Shown: positions 43,851 to 53,767, counted from the first letter of the stretch. The stretch: 53,767 bases of DNA from Ruminococcus sp. AF46-10NS (GCF_003474435.1 NZ_QRNF01000026.1:1-53767), one strand, 5' to 3'. A program made the numbers and translations. The notes: generated by a model from the sequence alone, not told the origin.

Positions 43851-45818
43851 TTAGCAGATCTCAGCACCTGCTGGCATCTCTTTCTCCGGCACCATCAGGG
43901 AAAGATTTCCGTCTGCATCCTCTGCACAGAGGATCATACCCTCGCTGAGAATTCCGGCAAGCTTGGCAGGTTTCAGGTTTGTAACGACCATAACCTTTTT
44001 GCCAACCATTTCCTCTGCGGAATAATGAGCCTTGATTCCGGATACGATCTGACGAACATGGCTTCCGATCTTAACCTGAGAGCAGAGAAGTTTTCTGGAT
44101 TTCTTAACCTCCTCACAGGCGATGATCTCACCAACCTGGAACTGCAGCTTCTCAAAATCATCGAAAGTGATCTCCGGCTTTGCCTCGATATCGATCACGT
44201 CCTCTGTTTTCTCCTCTTCTACCTCTTCCTTCGGCTCTTCTTTCTTCGGATGAAGCTTCTCAACCTTCTCAAGAACCTCTTTCAGATCAAGTCTCGCAAA
44301 AAGAATCTCCGGTTTGTCAGTTACGCGGTTTCCTGAAGGATAAAGACCAAACTGATCCATTTCCTCAAGAGTTCTCTCGTTTGCGTTGAGCTGTACAAGA
44401 ATACGCTCTGTTGTACGCGGCATAAAGGATTTCAGAAGAGATGCGCCGATGCAGATTCCCTCAACCAGGTTGTAGAGAACTGTTGCAAGACGATCCTGCT
44501 TTGTCTCATCCTTTGCAAGTGCCCACGGCATTGTCTCGTCGATATATTTGTTGCAGCGTTTGAACAGAGAGAATACCTCTGTGATGGCATCTGCAACACG
44601 AAGCTTATCCATTTTTGCAGAAACGTTCTTCGGAACCTGAAGGATGAAGTTCTTAAGATCCTCATCAACCGGCTCAGTTACATTCTTATTCTCAACAACT
44701 CCGTTAAAATATTTGTTGGACATGGAAATAGTACGGTTTACAAGATTTCCAAGTGTGTTTGCAAGGTCAGAATTCAGTCTCTCAACCATCAGCTCCCATG
44801 TGATCACACCGTCATTCTCAAATGGCATCTCATGGAGTACGAAATAACGGACAGCATCTACACCGAAGAACTCAACAAGCTCATCTGCATAGATTACATT
44901 TCCTTTGGATTTACTCATTTTTCCATCACCCTGAAGAAGCCACGGATGTCCGAATACCTGTTTCGGAAGCGGAAGATCCAGAGACATCAGGAAGATCGGC
45001 CAGTAAATCGTATGGAAACGGATGATATCTTTTCCGATCAGGTGAAGATCTGCAGGCCAGTATTTGTTGAATTGATCGCTACTGTTTCCATCGCAGTCAT
45101 AGCCGATACCTGTGATATAGTTTGTCAGGGCATCCAGCCATACATATACTACGTGCTTCGGATCGAAATCTACTGGAATTCCCCATTTGAAAGATGTTCT
45201 GGATACACAGAGATCCTGAAGTCCCGGAAGAAGGAAGTTGTTCATCATCTCGTTTTTACGTGACTCCGGCTGGATGAAATCCGGATGTGTGTTAATGTAG
45301 TCGATCAGCTTGTCTGCATATTTACTCATTTTAAAGAAATATGCCTCTTCCTTAGCCGGTACGCATGGACGTCCGCAATCCGGACATTTGCCGTCTACAA
45401 GCTGGGACTCTGTAAAGAAAGACTCACATGGTGTACAGTACATTCCTTCATAATGACCCTTGTAGATATCACCCTTTGCATACATTTTTTTGAAGATTTT
45501 TTTGACCTGCTCTTCATGGTCTTTATCTGTTGTACGGATGAATTTGTCATAGGATGTGTTCATCAGATCCCATATACGTTTGATCTCGCCGGAAACGTTA
45601 TCTACGAATTCCTTCGGTGTAACGCCAGCTTCCTCAGCCTTCAGCTCGATCTTCTGACCATGCTCGTCAGTTCCTGTCTGAAAATATACGTCATAACCCT
45701 GCTGTCTTTTAAAACGTGCGATCGCATCCGCAAGAACTACCTCATAAGTATTTCCGATATGCGGCTTACCGGATGTGTACGCAATGGCAGTGCTGATATA
45801 ATATCTCTGCTTTTCCAT
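43851..45818 (-). CDS. metG: Methionyl-tRNA synthetase
   Basis: A 655-residue enzyme with the class I signature [10 protein letters not shown], zinc ligands in CTPCESFF...[13 protein letters not shown] loop ([10 protein letters not shown]) and a C-terminal tRNA-binding domain ([15 protein letters not shown]) used in dimeric forms. The start is the ATG after GGAGGAAAGAAAAA; a longer frame from 45866 reads into the leader terminator. It is controlled by a T-box leader. Confidence 0.96.
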   Translation of the reverse strand: MEKQRYYISTAIAYTSGKPHIGNTYEVVLADAIARFKRQQGYDVYFQTGTDEHGQKIELKAEEAGVTPKEFVDNVSGEIKRIWDLMNTSYDKFIRTTDKDHEEQVKKIFKKMYAKGDIYKGHYEGMYCTPCESFFTESQLVDGKCPDCGRPCVPAKEEAYFFKMSKYADKLIDYINTHPDFIQPESRKNEMMNNFLLPGLQDLCVSRTSFKWGIPVDFDPKHVVYVWLDALTNYITGIGYDCDGNSSDQFNKYWPADLHLIGKDIIRFHTIYWPIFLMSLDLPLPKQVFGHPWLLQGDGKMSKSKGNVIYADELVEFFGVDAVRYFVLHEMPFENDGVITWELMVERLNSDLANTLGNLVNRTISMSNKYFNGVVENKNVTEPVDEDLKNFILQVPKNVSAKMDKLRVADAITEVFSLFKRCNKYIDETMPWALAKDETKQDRLATVLYNLVEGICIGASLLKSFMPRTTERILVQLNANERTLEEMDQFGLYPSGNRVTDKPEILFARLDLKEVLEKVEKLHPKKEEPKEEVEEEKTEDVIDIEAKPEITFDDFEKLQFQVGEIIACEEVKKSRKLLCSQVKIGSHVRQIVSGIKAHYSAEEMVGKKVMVVTNLKPAKLAGILSEGMILCAEDADGNLSLMVPEKEMPAGAEIC

Positions 45819-45842
45819 TTTTTCTTTCCTCCATAATAAAAA

Positions 45843-46192
45843 TAAAAAAACGTCTTCCCATACCATAACGATATGAGAAGACGAGTTATTACCCGTGTTA
45901 CCACTTCTTTTCGTTCCTGCCTCGCGGCAAAAACCTCATCAGGTACAGCAGTTTCTATACCTTTCCGCTATAACAGGCGGTCCTGTCATTACCTGCCGGT
46001 GTCCATTAAACGGGACATTCACATTTCGCTTATCACGTTCAAACCGGGTCAGCAACGCCTCTCCGAAGCCATCTTCCATCTGCGCCTGCACATCCCTCTC
46101 AGTCTCGGAACTCCTTATATAAAAAGTCCTCCGGGGATTTCCCTGTAGTGTGGTGTACACATGTACTCTCTTCTTCCACGAGTTTTCCATAT
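45843..46192 (-). promoter_or_regulatory. T-box leader of metG
   Basis: On the minus strand the leader carries the T-box sequence AAGTGGTAACACGG (45893-45906) shortly before a terminator hairpin, CGTCTTCTCATA pairing with TATGGGAAGACG, followed by seven T (45843-45883). Uncharged tRNA would pair with the T-box and favour readthrough. The specifier codon was not located with certainty; ATG in GGAAGATGGC near 46070 is a candidate. Confidence 0.85.
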
Positions 46193-46198
46193 GGGAAA

Positions 46199-46227
46199 AT
46201 CGTAACACATTTCTGATGGTTTGTAAA
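46199..46227 (-). promoter_or_regulatory. Promoter of the metG T-box transcript
   Basis: TTTACA (46222-46227) and TACGAT (46199-46204), spaced by 17 nt on the minus strand. Confidence 0.6.
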
Positions 46228-46413
46228 CGGGGAATTTCAGGTCAGAGTTCTATAGCACTCCCAAGAATTGCTTCTATCCATGTGCTGACGAACTTCTGTC
46301 TACCTACAAATATACAATTTTCTACTCAAAACCATATACTGTCTAGGTCACCGCAGCAACAAGAACTGTCAGACACAGCAATAATAATTTAGGTGTACCC
46401 TTTATTTTGTGTT

Positions 46414-47292
46414 TTATTTCATAAATCCAATCTGCCTCATCCATCCCAATGACAGCTTAACCCATGTTGCTCCCTGTTCGTTAACCTGGCTGTGATCTGG
46501 CATGGAATCTGTTCTTTCATCTCCCAATGCAAAGCCATGCTCACCTTTCTGATAAATATGTACTTCATATGGAATCTGATTTTTCTGAAGTTCCATTACA
46601 TATGCCAAGGAATTTTCCACAGGAACAAATGTATCTTCTGTCGTATGCCAGATAAAGGTTGGCGGCACATCTGAATTTACCTGATACAACGGAGAAACTT
46701 TTTTCAGCCTTTCCTCAGTAACATCCTCCCCGAGCATTGCCCTATTCACCCACGCATTGATTGCAGTTCTTCCTGAAGCTTTTACACAGTCAAGCATCGG
46801 ATAAGCAAGGATTGCAATATTAGGTTTCATCATTTCCGATGAATATCCTGTTTCTTTTTCAAGCCATTCTTTTTTCCAGTATACGGAAAGTTGTCCTGCC
46901 AGATTACCTCCTGCCGAAAAGCCAGCCACTGCAATCTTATCTGGATCGATTGCCCAGTTCTGTGCATTTTCTCTTAACATAGCAACTGTCATTGCCAGCT
47001 CTTTTAACGAATTAGGAAAAACTGATACTGGTTCTTTTCCCGGATAAAGATTTTCTTTGAAAAAAGGTCGTCCTTCCGTAGCATACTTCAAAACAACACA
47101 GGAAATTCCCTTCGCAAAATATTCCGCGGCAATTGGCTCTCCCTCCCGGTCAGAAACCCACATATAGGCTCCGCCGGGAACAATAACCATTACCGGATAT
47201 TTTTTATTTGATGCAATTTCGTCACTCGGTTCATGCAGATAAAATACTGCTTCACCACCATTTCCCCCTATTTTCTCTGCAAAATGTTTCAT
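46414..47292 (-). CDS. Alpha/beta hydrolase, carbohydrate esterase-like
   Basis: A 292-residue hydrolase: oxyanion motif VPGGAYMWVSDREGEP, nucleophile GFSAGGNL near residue 150, Asp near TTEDTFVPV and catalytic His in GEHGFAL. The layout resembles BD-FAE-type acetyl esterases. It is the last gene of the glycoside locus, 15 nt after the GH140-like gene, and may remove acyl groups from the imported glycoside. Confidence 0.85.
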   Translation of the reverse strand: MKHFAEKIGGNGGEAVFYLHEPSDEIASNKKYPVMVIVPGGAYMWVSDREGEPIAAEYFAKGISCVVLKYATEGRPFFKENLYPGKEPVSVFPNSLKELAMTVAMLRENAQNWAIDPDKIAVAGFSAGGNLAGQLSVYWKKEWLEKETGYSSEMMKPNIAILAYPMLDCVKASGRTAINAWVNRAMLGEDVTEERLKKVSPLYQVNSDVPPTFIWHTTEDTFVPVENSLAYVMELQKNQIPYEVHIYQKGEHGFALGDERTDSMPDHSQVNEQGATWVKLSLGWMRQIGFMK

Positions 47293-47307
47293 TGCTATCC
47301 CTCTTTT

Positions 47308-48594
47308 TTATTTATGTTTCTTTAAAACAACAAGTGCATCCTCATAGCATGAAAGAAGATGCAGCCTTGCCTCATTTTCTTTCCATTGCCCCTGATATTT
47401 TTGCCGTGTCTCAAGATCCACTATTTCTACCTGATACTTTTCTTTACTGATATTCAGTACAGACAGATCCAATTCCACATTTGTCGGCACATAGATCACA
47501 TATTTATCTGCATCATGTGCACAACGAATTTCTTCCATATCATTGAATGTTACATAATCTGAAGTACATCCTTCCGGAAAAAGTTCCTCCATGCTTTCTT
47601 TCAGATAATGCATATCATCCGCACCTCTGAAATGCAGCGCATCATGCCAGTCAAATGGAAGCGAAAATCCCGCTCCCTTTCGGATAAAAGAATCAAAGCT
47701 CTGTCCATGATGATGCCAACTCCATACTCCATGTGCTCCATAAGTTACTCCTGCATCCGCACCTGAAAGTACAGACTGCCAGGCAGCTCTTCTTACATCG
47801 CGATTTGTAAAACGGATTTTCCCGGGAGCAGCAATCTGTTCATAACATGGCTCTGTATTGATTACAGGCTTCTCATATCCCTCTTTACGCATCGCTTTCG
47901 GAATATCATATGCAAAATGCTGTCCTGGAATAAAATGCCCCGACTGGTATGTAAAAAAATCTGCTGCTTCTTTTAATTCTTTTGGAATTTCCATGCTTTC
48001 ACCACAGATATGAAATGTATACAACGCATCAGGATCTGCTGCTTTTGCTGTATCAAAGACTTTTTTATAGTATTTAACAGTCTCTTCCTCCGGAAAATCT
48101 GTATCACCGCTTATAAAATAAATCGGCTCATATTTTTTAAATCTTTTCGCCACATATGAGGTGTACTGTTCCAGATATTCATATGGAAAAAGATTATTAT
48201 TTGTAAATTTAGATTCCCATGTTCCCGGTACATAATTTCCCCACAGCAGGACAAGAACCGGTGTCATTCCATACTCCTTCAGCACCTGCAGCTTTTCTTC
48301 CGCTGCATCAAAATATTTTTCATTAATAGTTGAATAATCAAATTCAAAATGCGCGCCTCTCCATTCCCCTTCTTTTTTGATCGGGAACGGATACAGATTA
48401 AGTTCATCTCCACTGGAATCCCACTGCTTCAAAATATTGATCTGAATACAATTAAATCCTTGTTTATATCGGTAATCCACATAATATTTCCAGTCATCCA
48501 TGGAAATATTGGTAAATGCACTCCAGCAAGTATCTGCAAAATAGAAAAATGGTTTTCTGTCTTTATAGATTCTATCTTTTTTTACCTGAAACAT
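47308..48594 (-). CDS. GH140/DUF4038-like glycoside hydrolase (apiosidase-like)
   Basis: A 428-residue cytoplasmic hydrolase of the DUF4038 (apiosidase-like) superfamily: PFFYFADTCWSAFTNIS at the N-terminus, VLLWGNYVPGTW, VINTEPCYEQI with a likely catalytic Glu, and YGAHGVWSWHHHGQ. No signal peptide. Characterised GH140 enzymes release apiose from rhamnogalacturonan II or plant glycosides. Linkage with GH3, MFS and esterase genes suggests use of a small imported plant glycoside. Confidence 0.78.
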   Translation of the reverse strand: MFQVKKDRIYKDRKPFFYFADTCWSAFTNISMDDWKYYVDYRYKQGFNCIQINILKQWDSSGDELNLYPFPIKKEGEWRGAHFEFDYSTINEKYFDAAEEKLQVLKEYGMTPVLVLLWGNYVPGTWESKFTNNNLFPYEYLEQYTSYVAKRFKKYEPIYFISGDTDFPEEETVKYYKKVFDTAKAADPDALYTFHICGESMEIPKELKEAADFFTYQSGHFIPGQHFAYDIPKAMRKEGYEKPVINTEPCYEQIAAPGKIRFTNRDVRRAAWQSVLSGADAGVTYGAHGVWSWHHHGQSFDSFIRKGAGFSLPFDWHDALHFRGADDMHYLKESMEELFPEGCTSDYVTFNDMEEIRCAHDADKYVIYVPTNVELDLSVLNISKEKYQVEIVDLETRQKYQGQWKENEARLHLLSCYEDALVVLKKHK

Positions 48595-48596
48595 AT

Positions 48597-49832
48597 TTAT
48601 CTATCCTTTCTTTTTGCTGATACAGCTGTGAGAACCACAATAACAACTACGGACATTACAACGTACATCCATCCTGCATTTCTCATCGCAGTATCAGGTG
48701 CACTTCCCATATATCCTGCGATGAATGGTGCACAAAATGCGCCAAGATTAGAACCTACCATTGGAATTGCATTGTATAATGTTGCATTCTTTGGTGTAAT
48801 AACCGTACTTACTGTCATAAAAATCAGAGAAACTGTCATTCCACCTGCAAGTCCAAATATAACAGCCATTAAACCAATCAGTATTTTACTGTTTACTACT
48901 CCGATCACAAGAAGAGGAAGCCCTCTCAGTAAAATAGTTACAGGAAGCATTTTTGTCCCAAAGTGCTTATAGCAATATCCAAAAAGCATGCCTCCAAACA
49001 TCTGTGATAATGTAAAGATACTTGCAACAACACTTGCTTCTGATGCAGTTCCGATATTTTTTGTAACAAAGATTTGTGCAAGTTTCGTTCCAAAGATAGT
49101 TGCTCCTACAAGAAAAAAGAAGAATAATACTGCCAGTGCCAGAACTGTACCAAGTCCTGCAAGTTTATTATCTGCATTAGCTTCTTTTACACTTTTTTTC
49201 TTTTCTTCATTCTTCTGAACAAAAACTCCATATTTCTCCGGTTCCGGAACAAAGAAGATAAACAGCAATAATGTAGGTACAAACAGTATATAAACAAAAT
49301 AAGACATATGCCAGCTGAGCTTAAGGAGCTGACCTGCAACCATTGTCATAAGAGAAGTTCCGATTCCGCCTGCAGCTGTTCTCCAGCCCATATATTTTGC
49401 CAGCTCATTACCTTTAAAAAACGCACTCAGCAGACTGGCTGCGAGAGCATTGGAAAGTCCGATACCAATTCCAAGTACTGCACGTGATCCAAGTACTACA
49501 TAAAAGTTTGTTGAAAATACAGGTACAATTGAAGATATCGCTGCAATGCCAATACCAAGCAATGCGGTTTGTTTCTGTCCTATTTTATTTACAAGAAATC
49601 CGCTGACTAATACAAAAATTGTAACAAACAGATTTACAATTGTTGTTATAGACTCAATCAGTGAAAGTGCATGGCCGCTAAAAGTCTCTGTCATGGCCGG
49701 TATAGTTGAATTAACTACAGATGGTGCCTGATCCAGAACACCTAAAAGCAGGATCGCGGTAAGAAGCATAATTTTACGGTACTTCGAACGCTGATATAAT
49801 GGTGTTTCCTGTACATTTATTGCTGATTTCAT
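48597..49832 (-). CDS. MFS transporter
   Basis: A 411-residue transporter with 12 predicted membrane segments and a basic-acidic central loop (residues about 205-220, KNEEKKKSVKEANADN). The gene lies between the GH3 and GH140 genes with 2 and 33 nt gaps, so its substrate is probably the glycoside they degrade. ATG at 49832 follows GAGAGGGATTGATA. Confidence 0.88.
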   Translation of the reverse strand: MKSAINVQETPLYQRSKYRKIMLLTAILLLGVLDQAPSVVNSTIPAMTETFSGHALSLIESITTIVNLFVTIFVLVSGFLVNKIGQKQTALLGIGIAAISSIVPVFSTNFYVVLGSRAVLGIGIGLSNALAASLLSAFFKGNELAKYMGWRTAAGGIGTSLMTMVAGQLLKLSWHMSYFVYILFVPTLLLFIFFVPEPEKYGVFVQKNEEKKKSVKEANADNKLAGLGTVLALAVLFFFFLVGATIFGTKLAQIFVTKNIGTASEASVVASIFTLSQMFGGMLFGYCYKHFGTKMLPVTILLRGLPLLVIGVVNSKILIGLMAVIFGLAGGMTVSLIFMTVSTVITPKNATLYNAIPMVGSNLGAFCAPFIAGYMGSAPDTAMRNAGWMYVVMSVVVIVVLTAVSAKRKDR

Positions 49833-49865
49833 TATCAATCCCTCTCTTTCGTTTTTTATAAATCG

Positions 49866-51932
49866 TTATACATCAAGAGTTATTTTATATAAATCCTTGT
49901 CTGCACTGCTAGTTCCGATATAGATCTCATAATTCATATGCTCCAACTCAAATTCGCCGGTATTTTCGTTATACCATTCCAGTTCTTCTGTCGGACATGT
50001 TATCGTTACAGTCCTTCTCTCTCCTGGTTCCAGCCATACTTTTCTGAATCCTTTCAGCGTTTTTACAGCTCGCTTCACTTTCGAATTATTAAATCCAATA
50101 TACAACTGAAGAACTTCACTTCCAGTTCTGTGTCCGCAGTTTTTTATTTCTGCACATGCACAAATCTGATTTTTTTCTTTCCATGCTTGAGGTTTCGCTA
50201 CCTCAAACTGTGTATAGCTTAAACCAAATCCAAACGGAACAGCCGGTGTATGACTTTCTTTTTCCAGTTTTCTATAACCATGAAAATACTCATATCTCTG
50301 ATGCTCTGCATTCCAGTCTATTTCTGCCAGATCTTCTTCTTTCTGTGGAATCGTAAATGGAAGTTTTCCTCCTGGATTCACATCACCAAAAAGGATTTCT
50401 GCAACAGCCTGTCCGCCTTTCATTCCCGGATAATATCCAAACAGAATTGCATTTATTTTATTGCTCCATGAATCAAGCATGATTGTGTTTCCACCAATCA
50501 GAACAACTGCAGATTTAGGGTTTTCCGGTCCAACCTGCTCAATCAGCTCCTGTTCATCTTTATGAAGACTCAGACCATTTCTTCTGTCTCCACCCACACC
50601 TCCGGTAAAGACATCTTCTTTATCCTGTGCCACAAACTCACCTTCATCCCGATAATCATATCCGGCAACAAAAATAACTGCATCTGCCTCCCTGGCCATT
50701 CTTTTGCTATGCTCAACATTTTTGCCTGGATAATAAATTACTTCTGTATCCGGACAGTTCTTAATAAGCCCCTCAAGGATCGTTACAACATGTTTCGGAT
50801 ACACCTGACTGGTTCCTCTGTCGCCGGTATTTTCTTTATCTGCAAGTTTTCCCAGAATCAGAAGCTTATGCGTTTCTTTCTTGCATAAAGGCAATATGTT
50901 TTCATCATTTTTTATAAGAGTGATTCCTTCTCTTGCCGCTTCTAATGCAAGTTCTATATGCTCCCTGCATCCGACTTTTTTCCGGTCAGCTTTACTCTGT
51001 CCATCATCAAACGCCAGAACGGTTCTTACAATCCTCAATGCCGCATCATCAATCACTTCTTCTGATACCTCTCCTGTTTCAACAGCTCTCACAAGGTATT
51101 CTCCAAAATATTTTGTATTCGGCATTTCCATTGTCTGTCCACCGTTTACAGCTTCGATTGTATCTTTCACACCCCAGACAAAATCACTCATAATGAATCC
51201 GTCAAATCCCCATTCCTTTTTTAGTACCTGGTTTAGCAGATATTCATTATGTCCGCATAATTTACCCTGATATGAATTATACGCACTCATAATACAGGCC
51301 GCACCTGCATCTATGGTTTTTTTGAAATGTGGGAGAAAAACTTCTCTTTCTGTCCGTTTATCTGCTGTAATATCCACTGTAAATCTTGCATTTTCCATCT
51401 GATTAAATGCAAAATGTTTCACGCAGGCCATTACACCTTTGCTCTGTACTCCCCGTACAAGAGCAGCTCCCATTTCCCCAAGTTGAAATGTATCTTCTCC
51501 ATATGTTTCCTGACTTCTTCCCCATCCTGGATTATATGGAAGATTTATACATACGCCACCAAAAAGATTTCCACCATAGGCAAGTACTTCCTCACCGATC
51601 GCTTCTCCGATTTTTTCTTCCAGCTCTGTATCAAATGTTGCGCCTCTCAACATTGATACCGGAAATGCAGTACTTCTTCCATTGCCACAGACTACACCTC
51701 TCGGTCCGTCAACAAACAAAACCGGAGAAACATGCTGTTTTGTAATTCCGCCCGCAGGATACGGGAACTGATTATAATGCTCCTGTGTCCTCTTTTTTAT
51801 CGCACCACGAACTTCCTCAAATGTCATAGTGCCGCTCATCAATGAAACTTTCTCTTCCAACGTAAGTGAATCAATGATTTTTTTTGCTTTTCCGTTATAC
51901 TGCATTCGCTGTGTTCTCGTGTTTCCTGGCAT
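49866..51932 (-). CDS. GH3 beta-glucosidase
   Basis: A 688-residue glycoside hydrolase family 3 enzyme: N-terminal barrel with KHFAFNQMENARFTVD and the nucleophile Asp in GFIMSDFVWG, a second alpha/beta domain (VVLIGGNTIMLDSWSNK) and a C-terminal fibronectin-III-like domain (RRTVTITCPTEEL). No signal peptide, so it acts in the cytoplasm on imported beta-glucosides. GCAGGAGGAAGAAAA precedes the ATG. Confidence 0.92.
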   Translation of the reverse strand: MPGNTRTQRMQYNGKAKKIIDSLTLEEKVSLMSGTMTFEEVRGAIKKRTQEHYNQFPYPAGGITKQHVSPVLFVDGPRGVVCGNGRSTAFPVSMLRGATFDTELEEKIGEAIGEEVLAYGGNLFGGVCINLPYNPGWGRSQETYGEDTFQLGEMGAALVRGVQSKGVMACVKHFAFNQMENARFTVDITADKRTEREVFLPHFKKTIDAGAACIMSAYNSYQGKLCGHNEYLLNQVLKKEWGFDGFIMSDFVWGVKDTIEAVNGGQTMEMPNTKYFGEYLVRAVETGEVSEEVIDDAALRIVRTVLAFDDGQSKADRKKVGCREHIELALEAAREGITLIKNDENILPLCKKETHKLLILGKLADKENTGDRGTSQVYPKHVVTILEGLIKNCPDTEVIYYPGKNVEHSKRMAREADAVIFVAGYDYRDEGEFVAQDKEDVFTGGVGGDRRNGLSLHKDEQELIEQVGPENPKSAVVLIGGNTIMLDSWSNKINAILFGYYPGMKGGQAVAEILFGDVNPGGKLPFTIPQKEEDLAEIDWNAEHQRYEYFHGYRKLEKESHTPAVPFGFGLSYTQFEVAKPQAWKEKNQICACAEIKNCGHRTGSEVLQLYIGFNNSKVKRAVKTLKGFRKVWLEPGERRTVTITCPTEELEWYNENTGEFELEHMNYEIYIGTSSADKDLYKITLDV

Positions 51933-51961
51933 TTTTCTTCCTCCTGCCTGATAATCTGTTC

Positions 51962-52888
51962 CTAATTCTCTTTAAGCAGTTTTTTCAGCAGTCGATGCGT
52001 TTCCTGCCTGTCAAATGAAAGATAGCCCTGTTTTTTCTTCTTATCACCGCGCTGCTTTGAAATCTTGCTTCTATATTCAGCTGGTGTCATCATTGTTTCT
52101 TTTTTGAATATACGGTAAAAAGTTTTTTCTGAACCGAATCCACAACAGTCAATAATATAATTGACAGATTTATCTGTTTCCGACAAATAATGGCGTGCCA
52201 TTGCTACTCTCTGTATATCCAGAACTTCTTTTGCAGACATTCCTATATGTTTTTTCAGATACCGAATCATCGTTTTCTGACTTACACCCAGTTCTTTTAC
52301 CGCATTCTGAAGGACTTCTTCCATTTGAAGATGCTCTTTAACATAATCGAAGAATTTCATAACCAGATCCATTTCATTCTCTGCAATCTGCACATTTGAA
52401 TGAATAACATATTCAACATATTCGATCAGATCTGCTATCAGCGTATAAATTTCTGCTCTGCCACGAAAATATCCATTTTCCTGATCTTCCAAAGTTTCAT
52501 AGGCAATCTTTGCTGTTTTTTTTACAAAATACCGGTATGGCTTATGTGATTCCAGCTCATTCCGAACACTATCCAGATAAAAATGTCGGATACTTCCTGT
52601 ATTCTGCCCATCTTCCTGAAACAACACCGGATCTAATTGTATAAATACACATAGATTATCTTCTTCACCCTGTACACTGTGAACTGCTCTGGAATTTATA
52701 AGTACAATTTCATTTTCATGGTAAACAGTTGGCTCTGAATCATAAATAATCTTGATACTTCCCTTTAATACAAGACATATCTCGTATTCATAGTGCCAGT
52801 GGAACTGACTATTTCCTATATGTGTGACAAAAACATTTGCCGGATACTTTTTATCATAATCTACCGTTTCGAAAATGTATGAGCTCAT
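51962..52888 (-). CDS. AraC-family regulator of the glycoside locus
   Basis: A 308-residue regulator with an N-terminal cupin sensor domain (FHWHYEYEICLVLKGSIKI) and a C-terminal double helix-turn-helix (LGVSQKTMIRYLKKHIGM; CGFGSEKTFYRIFKKETMM). It is the first gene of the operon and is likely to sense the sugar. The start is the ATG after AAAGGAGAAAAA. Confidence 0.9.
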   Translation of the reverse strand: MSSYIFETVDYDKKYPANVFVTHIGNSQFHWHYEYEICLVLKGSIKIIYDSEPTVYHENEIVLINSRAVHSVQGEEDNLCVFIQLDPVLFQEDGQNTGSIRHFYLDSVRNELESHKPYRYFVKKTAKIAYETLEDQENGYFRGRAEIYTLIADLIEYVEYVIHSNVQIAENEMDLVMKFFDYVKEHLQMEEVLQNAVKELGVSQKTMIRYLKKHIGMSAKEVLDIQRVAMARHYLSETDKSVNYIIDCCGFGSEKTFYRIFKKETMMTPAEYRSKISKQRGDKKKKQGYLSFDRQETHRLLKKLLKEN

Positions 52889-53206
52889 TTTTTCTCCTTT
52901 ATGTTTCCCTCGATTACATGCATGAGTATAGCATGTAATTATGCTGTTCTTTGTCATATAAAGATAACACCTCTGTCATTTATGGACATCTTGTATATAT
53001 TGTATGTTTTTTATTTTCTTTTCATTTTTATTTTGTGCGTTTTGTATATATTTTATATGCATTTTTTGTGCAATAATTACATTTACTATTTGTATTTCTG
53101 CCAAAAAGAGGTTAGAACACTATCGTTCCAACCTCTCACTTTATGTATCACTATTTTCTCTCAGACTGCTGATAAAAAACAATATTCTTTTTTTACTTTT
53201 CCATTA
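52889..53206. other. AT-rich gap with a terminator between AraC and exporter genes
   Basis: Very AT-rich DNA. AGAGGTT (53107-53113) pairs with AACCTCT (53130-53136); on the minus strand it is followed by TTTTT, so it ends the exporter transcript. The rest presumably contains the AraC promoter; no clear pair of boxes is seen. Confidence 0.55.
53102..53136 (-). terminator. Terminator of the exporter transcript
   Basis: Stem AGAGGTTGGAAC and GTTCTAACCTCT on the minus strand with a T-run after it. Confidence 0.7.
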
Positions 53207-53653
53207 TTACATTCTCCTCTGCCTGTACATCCACCGCCACGCCATCCGGAACGCAATAGTTGTCAGCGTCATTCCTGCTGCCATGCTCACTGCAAAAAGG
53301 ATCGTATAGATTCCGTCTTTCTGGAATTTCGCCCAGTCCTTCATCAACATCCAGTTCATGGTCCGGTAAAGTGCTGCTCCCGGAATCAGCGGAATTGTCG
53401 CGGAAACCAGGAATACAGTTACCGGCGTTTTATGAATTCTTGCCATACATTCTGCATACAAAGTAATAGCTACTGTTGACCAGAAACCGCACACATATGG
53501 ACTTGGCGTTATGAACTCTACTGCCAGATATACAGCCCAGGACAAACATCCACCCAATGCCGCAAACCAGAGTTTTTTTCCATGGATATTAAATAATGCC
53601 GCAAAGCCGAGGGATCCTGTGAAGGATACGACCAGCTGTATGATTTCCCGCAT
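53207..53653 (-). CDS. Threonine/serine exporter subunit, YjjB-like
   Basis: A 148-residue membrane protein with four or five transmembrane segments and the YjjB/ThrE C-terminal motif TIPLIPGAALYRTMNWM. In this family the larger YjjP subunit is usually encoded next to it; if present it would lie to the right of the window, upstream on the same strand. The ATG has a weak GGAAAAT site before it. Confidence 0.85.
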   Translation of the reverse strand: MREIIQLVVSFTGSLGFAALFNIHGKKLWFAALGGCLSWAVYLAVEFITPSPYVCGFWSTVAITLYAECMARIHKTPVTVFLVSATIPLIPGAALYRTMNWMLMKDWAKFQKDGIYTILFAVSMAAGMTLTTIAFRMAWRWMYRQRRM

Positions 53654-53767
53654 ATTTTCCGTTACTGAAAACTTATAAAAAGTTATAAACTTCTATGTTT
53701 CATTCCTACTTCAACGAGTATGCTTTTGATGATATAAATATCTATCTACTCACAAGTTCTTGTACTC
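53654..53767. other. Right window edge, no gene assigned
   Basis: The 114 bp upstream of the YjjB-like gene contain no clear reading frame; the end of another gene may lie just beyond. No terminator or promoter is convincing. Confidence 0.3.

Overview
The window looks like part of the chromosome of an anaerobic, spore-forming member of the Lachnospiraceae (Clostridia), possibly Blautia-like. The evidence is the str operon (rpsL, rpsG, fusA, tuf), a SpoIIID sporulation regulator, a T-box in front of metG, a manganese riboswitch, a ribitol teichoic-acid type cluster and many Firmicutes-style ribosome binding sites. The genus is inference from protein style, not from a search.

Positions 1-21480 are two mobilizable integrative elements lying head to tail against the 3' end of tuf. 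Element 1 (window start to 12828, left end not seen) carries tnpV, a MobV relaxase, an oriT-like region, DUF5348, a VapE-type helicase, a CHC2 primase fragment, an integrase broken by a one-base frameshift, xis and a divergent repressor. Its cargo is defence: a solitary DNA methyltransferase, then an operon of small HTH regulator, fused double adenine methyltransferase, AlwI-like restriction enzyme and an AIPR-family protein with a recent 66-bp tandem duplication. Element 2 (12829-21480) has the same mob/tnpV/DUF5348 block and the same int/xis/xre layout with an intact integrase, but a different replication module (RecA/DnaB-type ATPase). Its cargo is a candidate type I toxin-antitoxin locus, a membrane-anchored XRE regulator, an SdpI-like protein and a DUF3784 membrane protein. 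A perfect 147-bp direct repeat (12682-12828 and 21334-21480), made of the last 18 codons of tuf, its terminator and flank, marks the junctions.

Positions 21427-26150 are the str operon on the minus strand, with a near-consensus promoter before rpsL and a second one before tuf. From 26234 to 34528, also on the minus strand, come a hypothetical protein, a YfhO membrane protein, a double-ACT protein, spoIIID, a TMEM165-type cation exporter under a yybP-ykoY riboswitch with a visible terminator, a TPM/LemA pair and a ketopantoate-reductase-like enzyme. From 34723 to 40101 the plus strand carries a PLP aminotransferase and a four-gene cluster (two CDP-polyol transferases, a TarI-like cytidylyltransferase, a TarJ-like reductase) for a wall polymer.

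Positions 40275-46230 hold metG under a T-box, followed by moaC, moaA (frameshifted), mogA, a 195-bp GC-rich dyad element and one gene fusing a MOSC domain to TatD. The molybdenum cofactor genes sit where tatD would normally follow metG. Positions 46414-52888 are a glycoside-use locus: AraC regulator, GH3 glucosidase, MFS transporter, GH140/apiosidase-like hydrolase and an esterase. The window ends with a YjjB-type threonine/serine exporter subunit. All starts were chosen from ribosome binding sites and family knowledge; no alignment or folding program was run.
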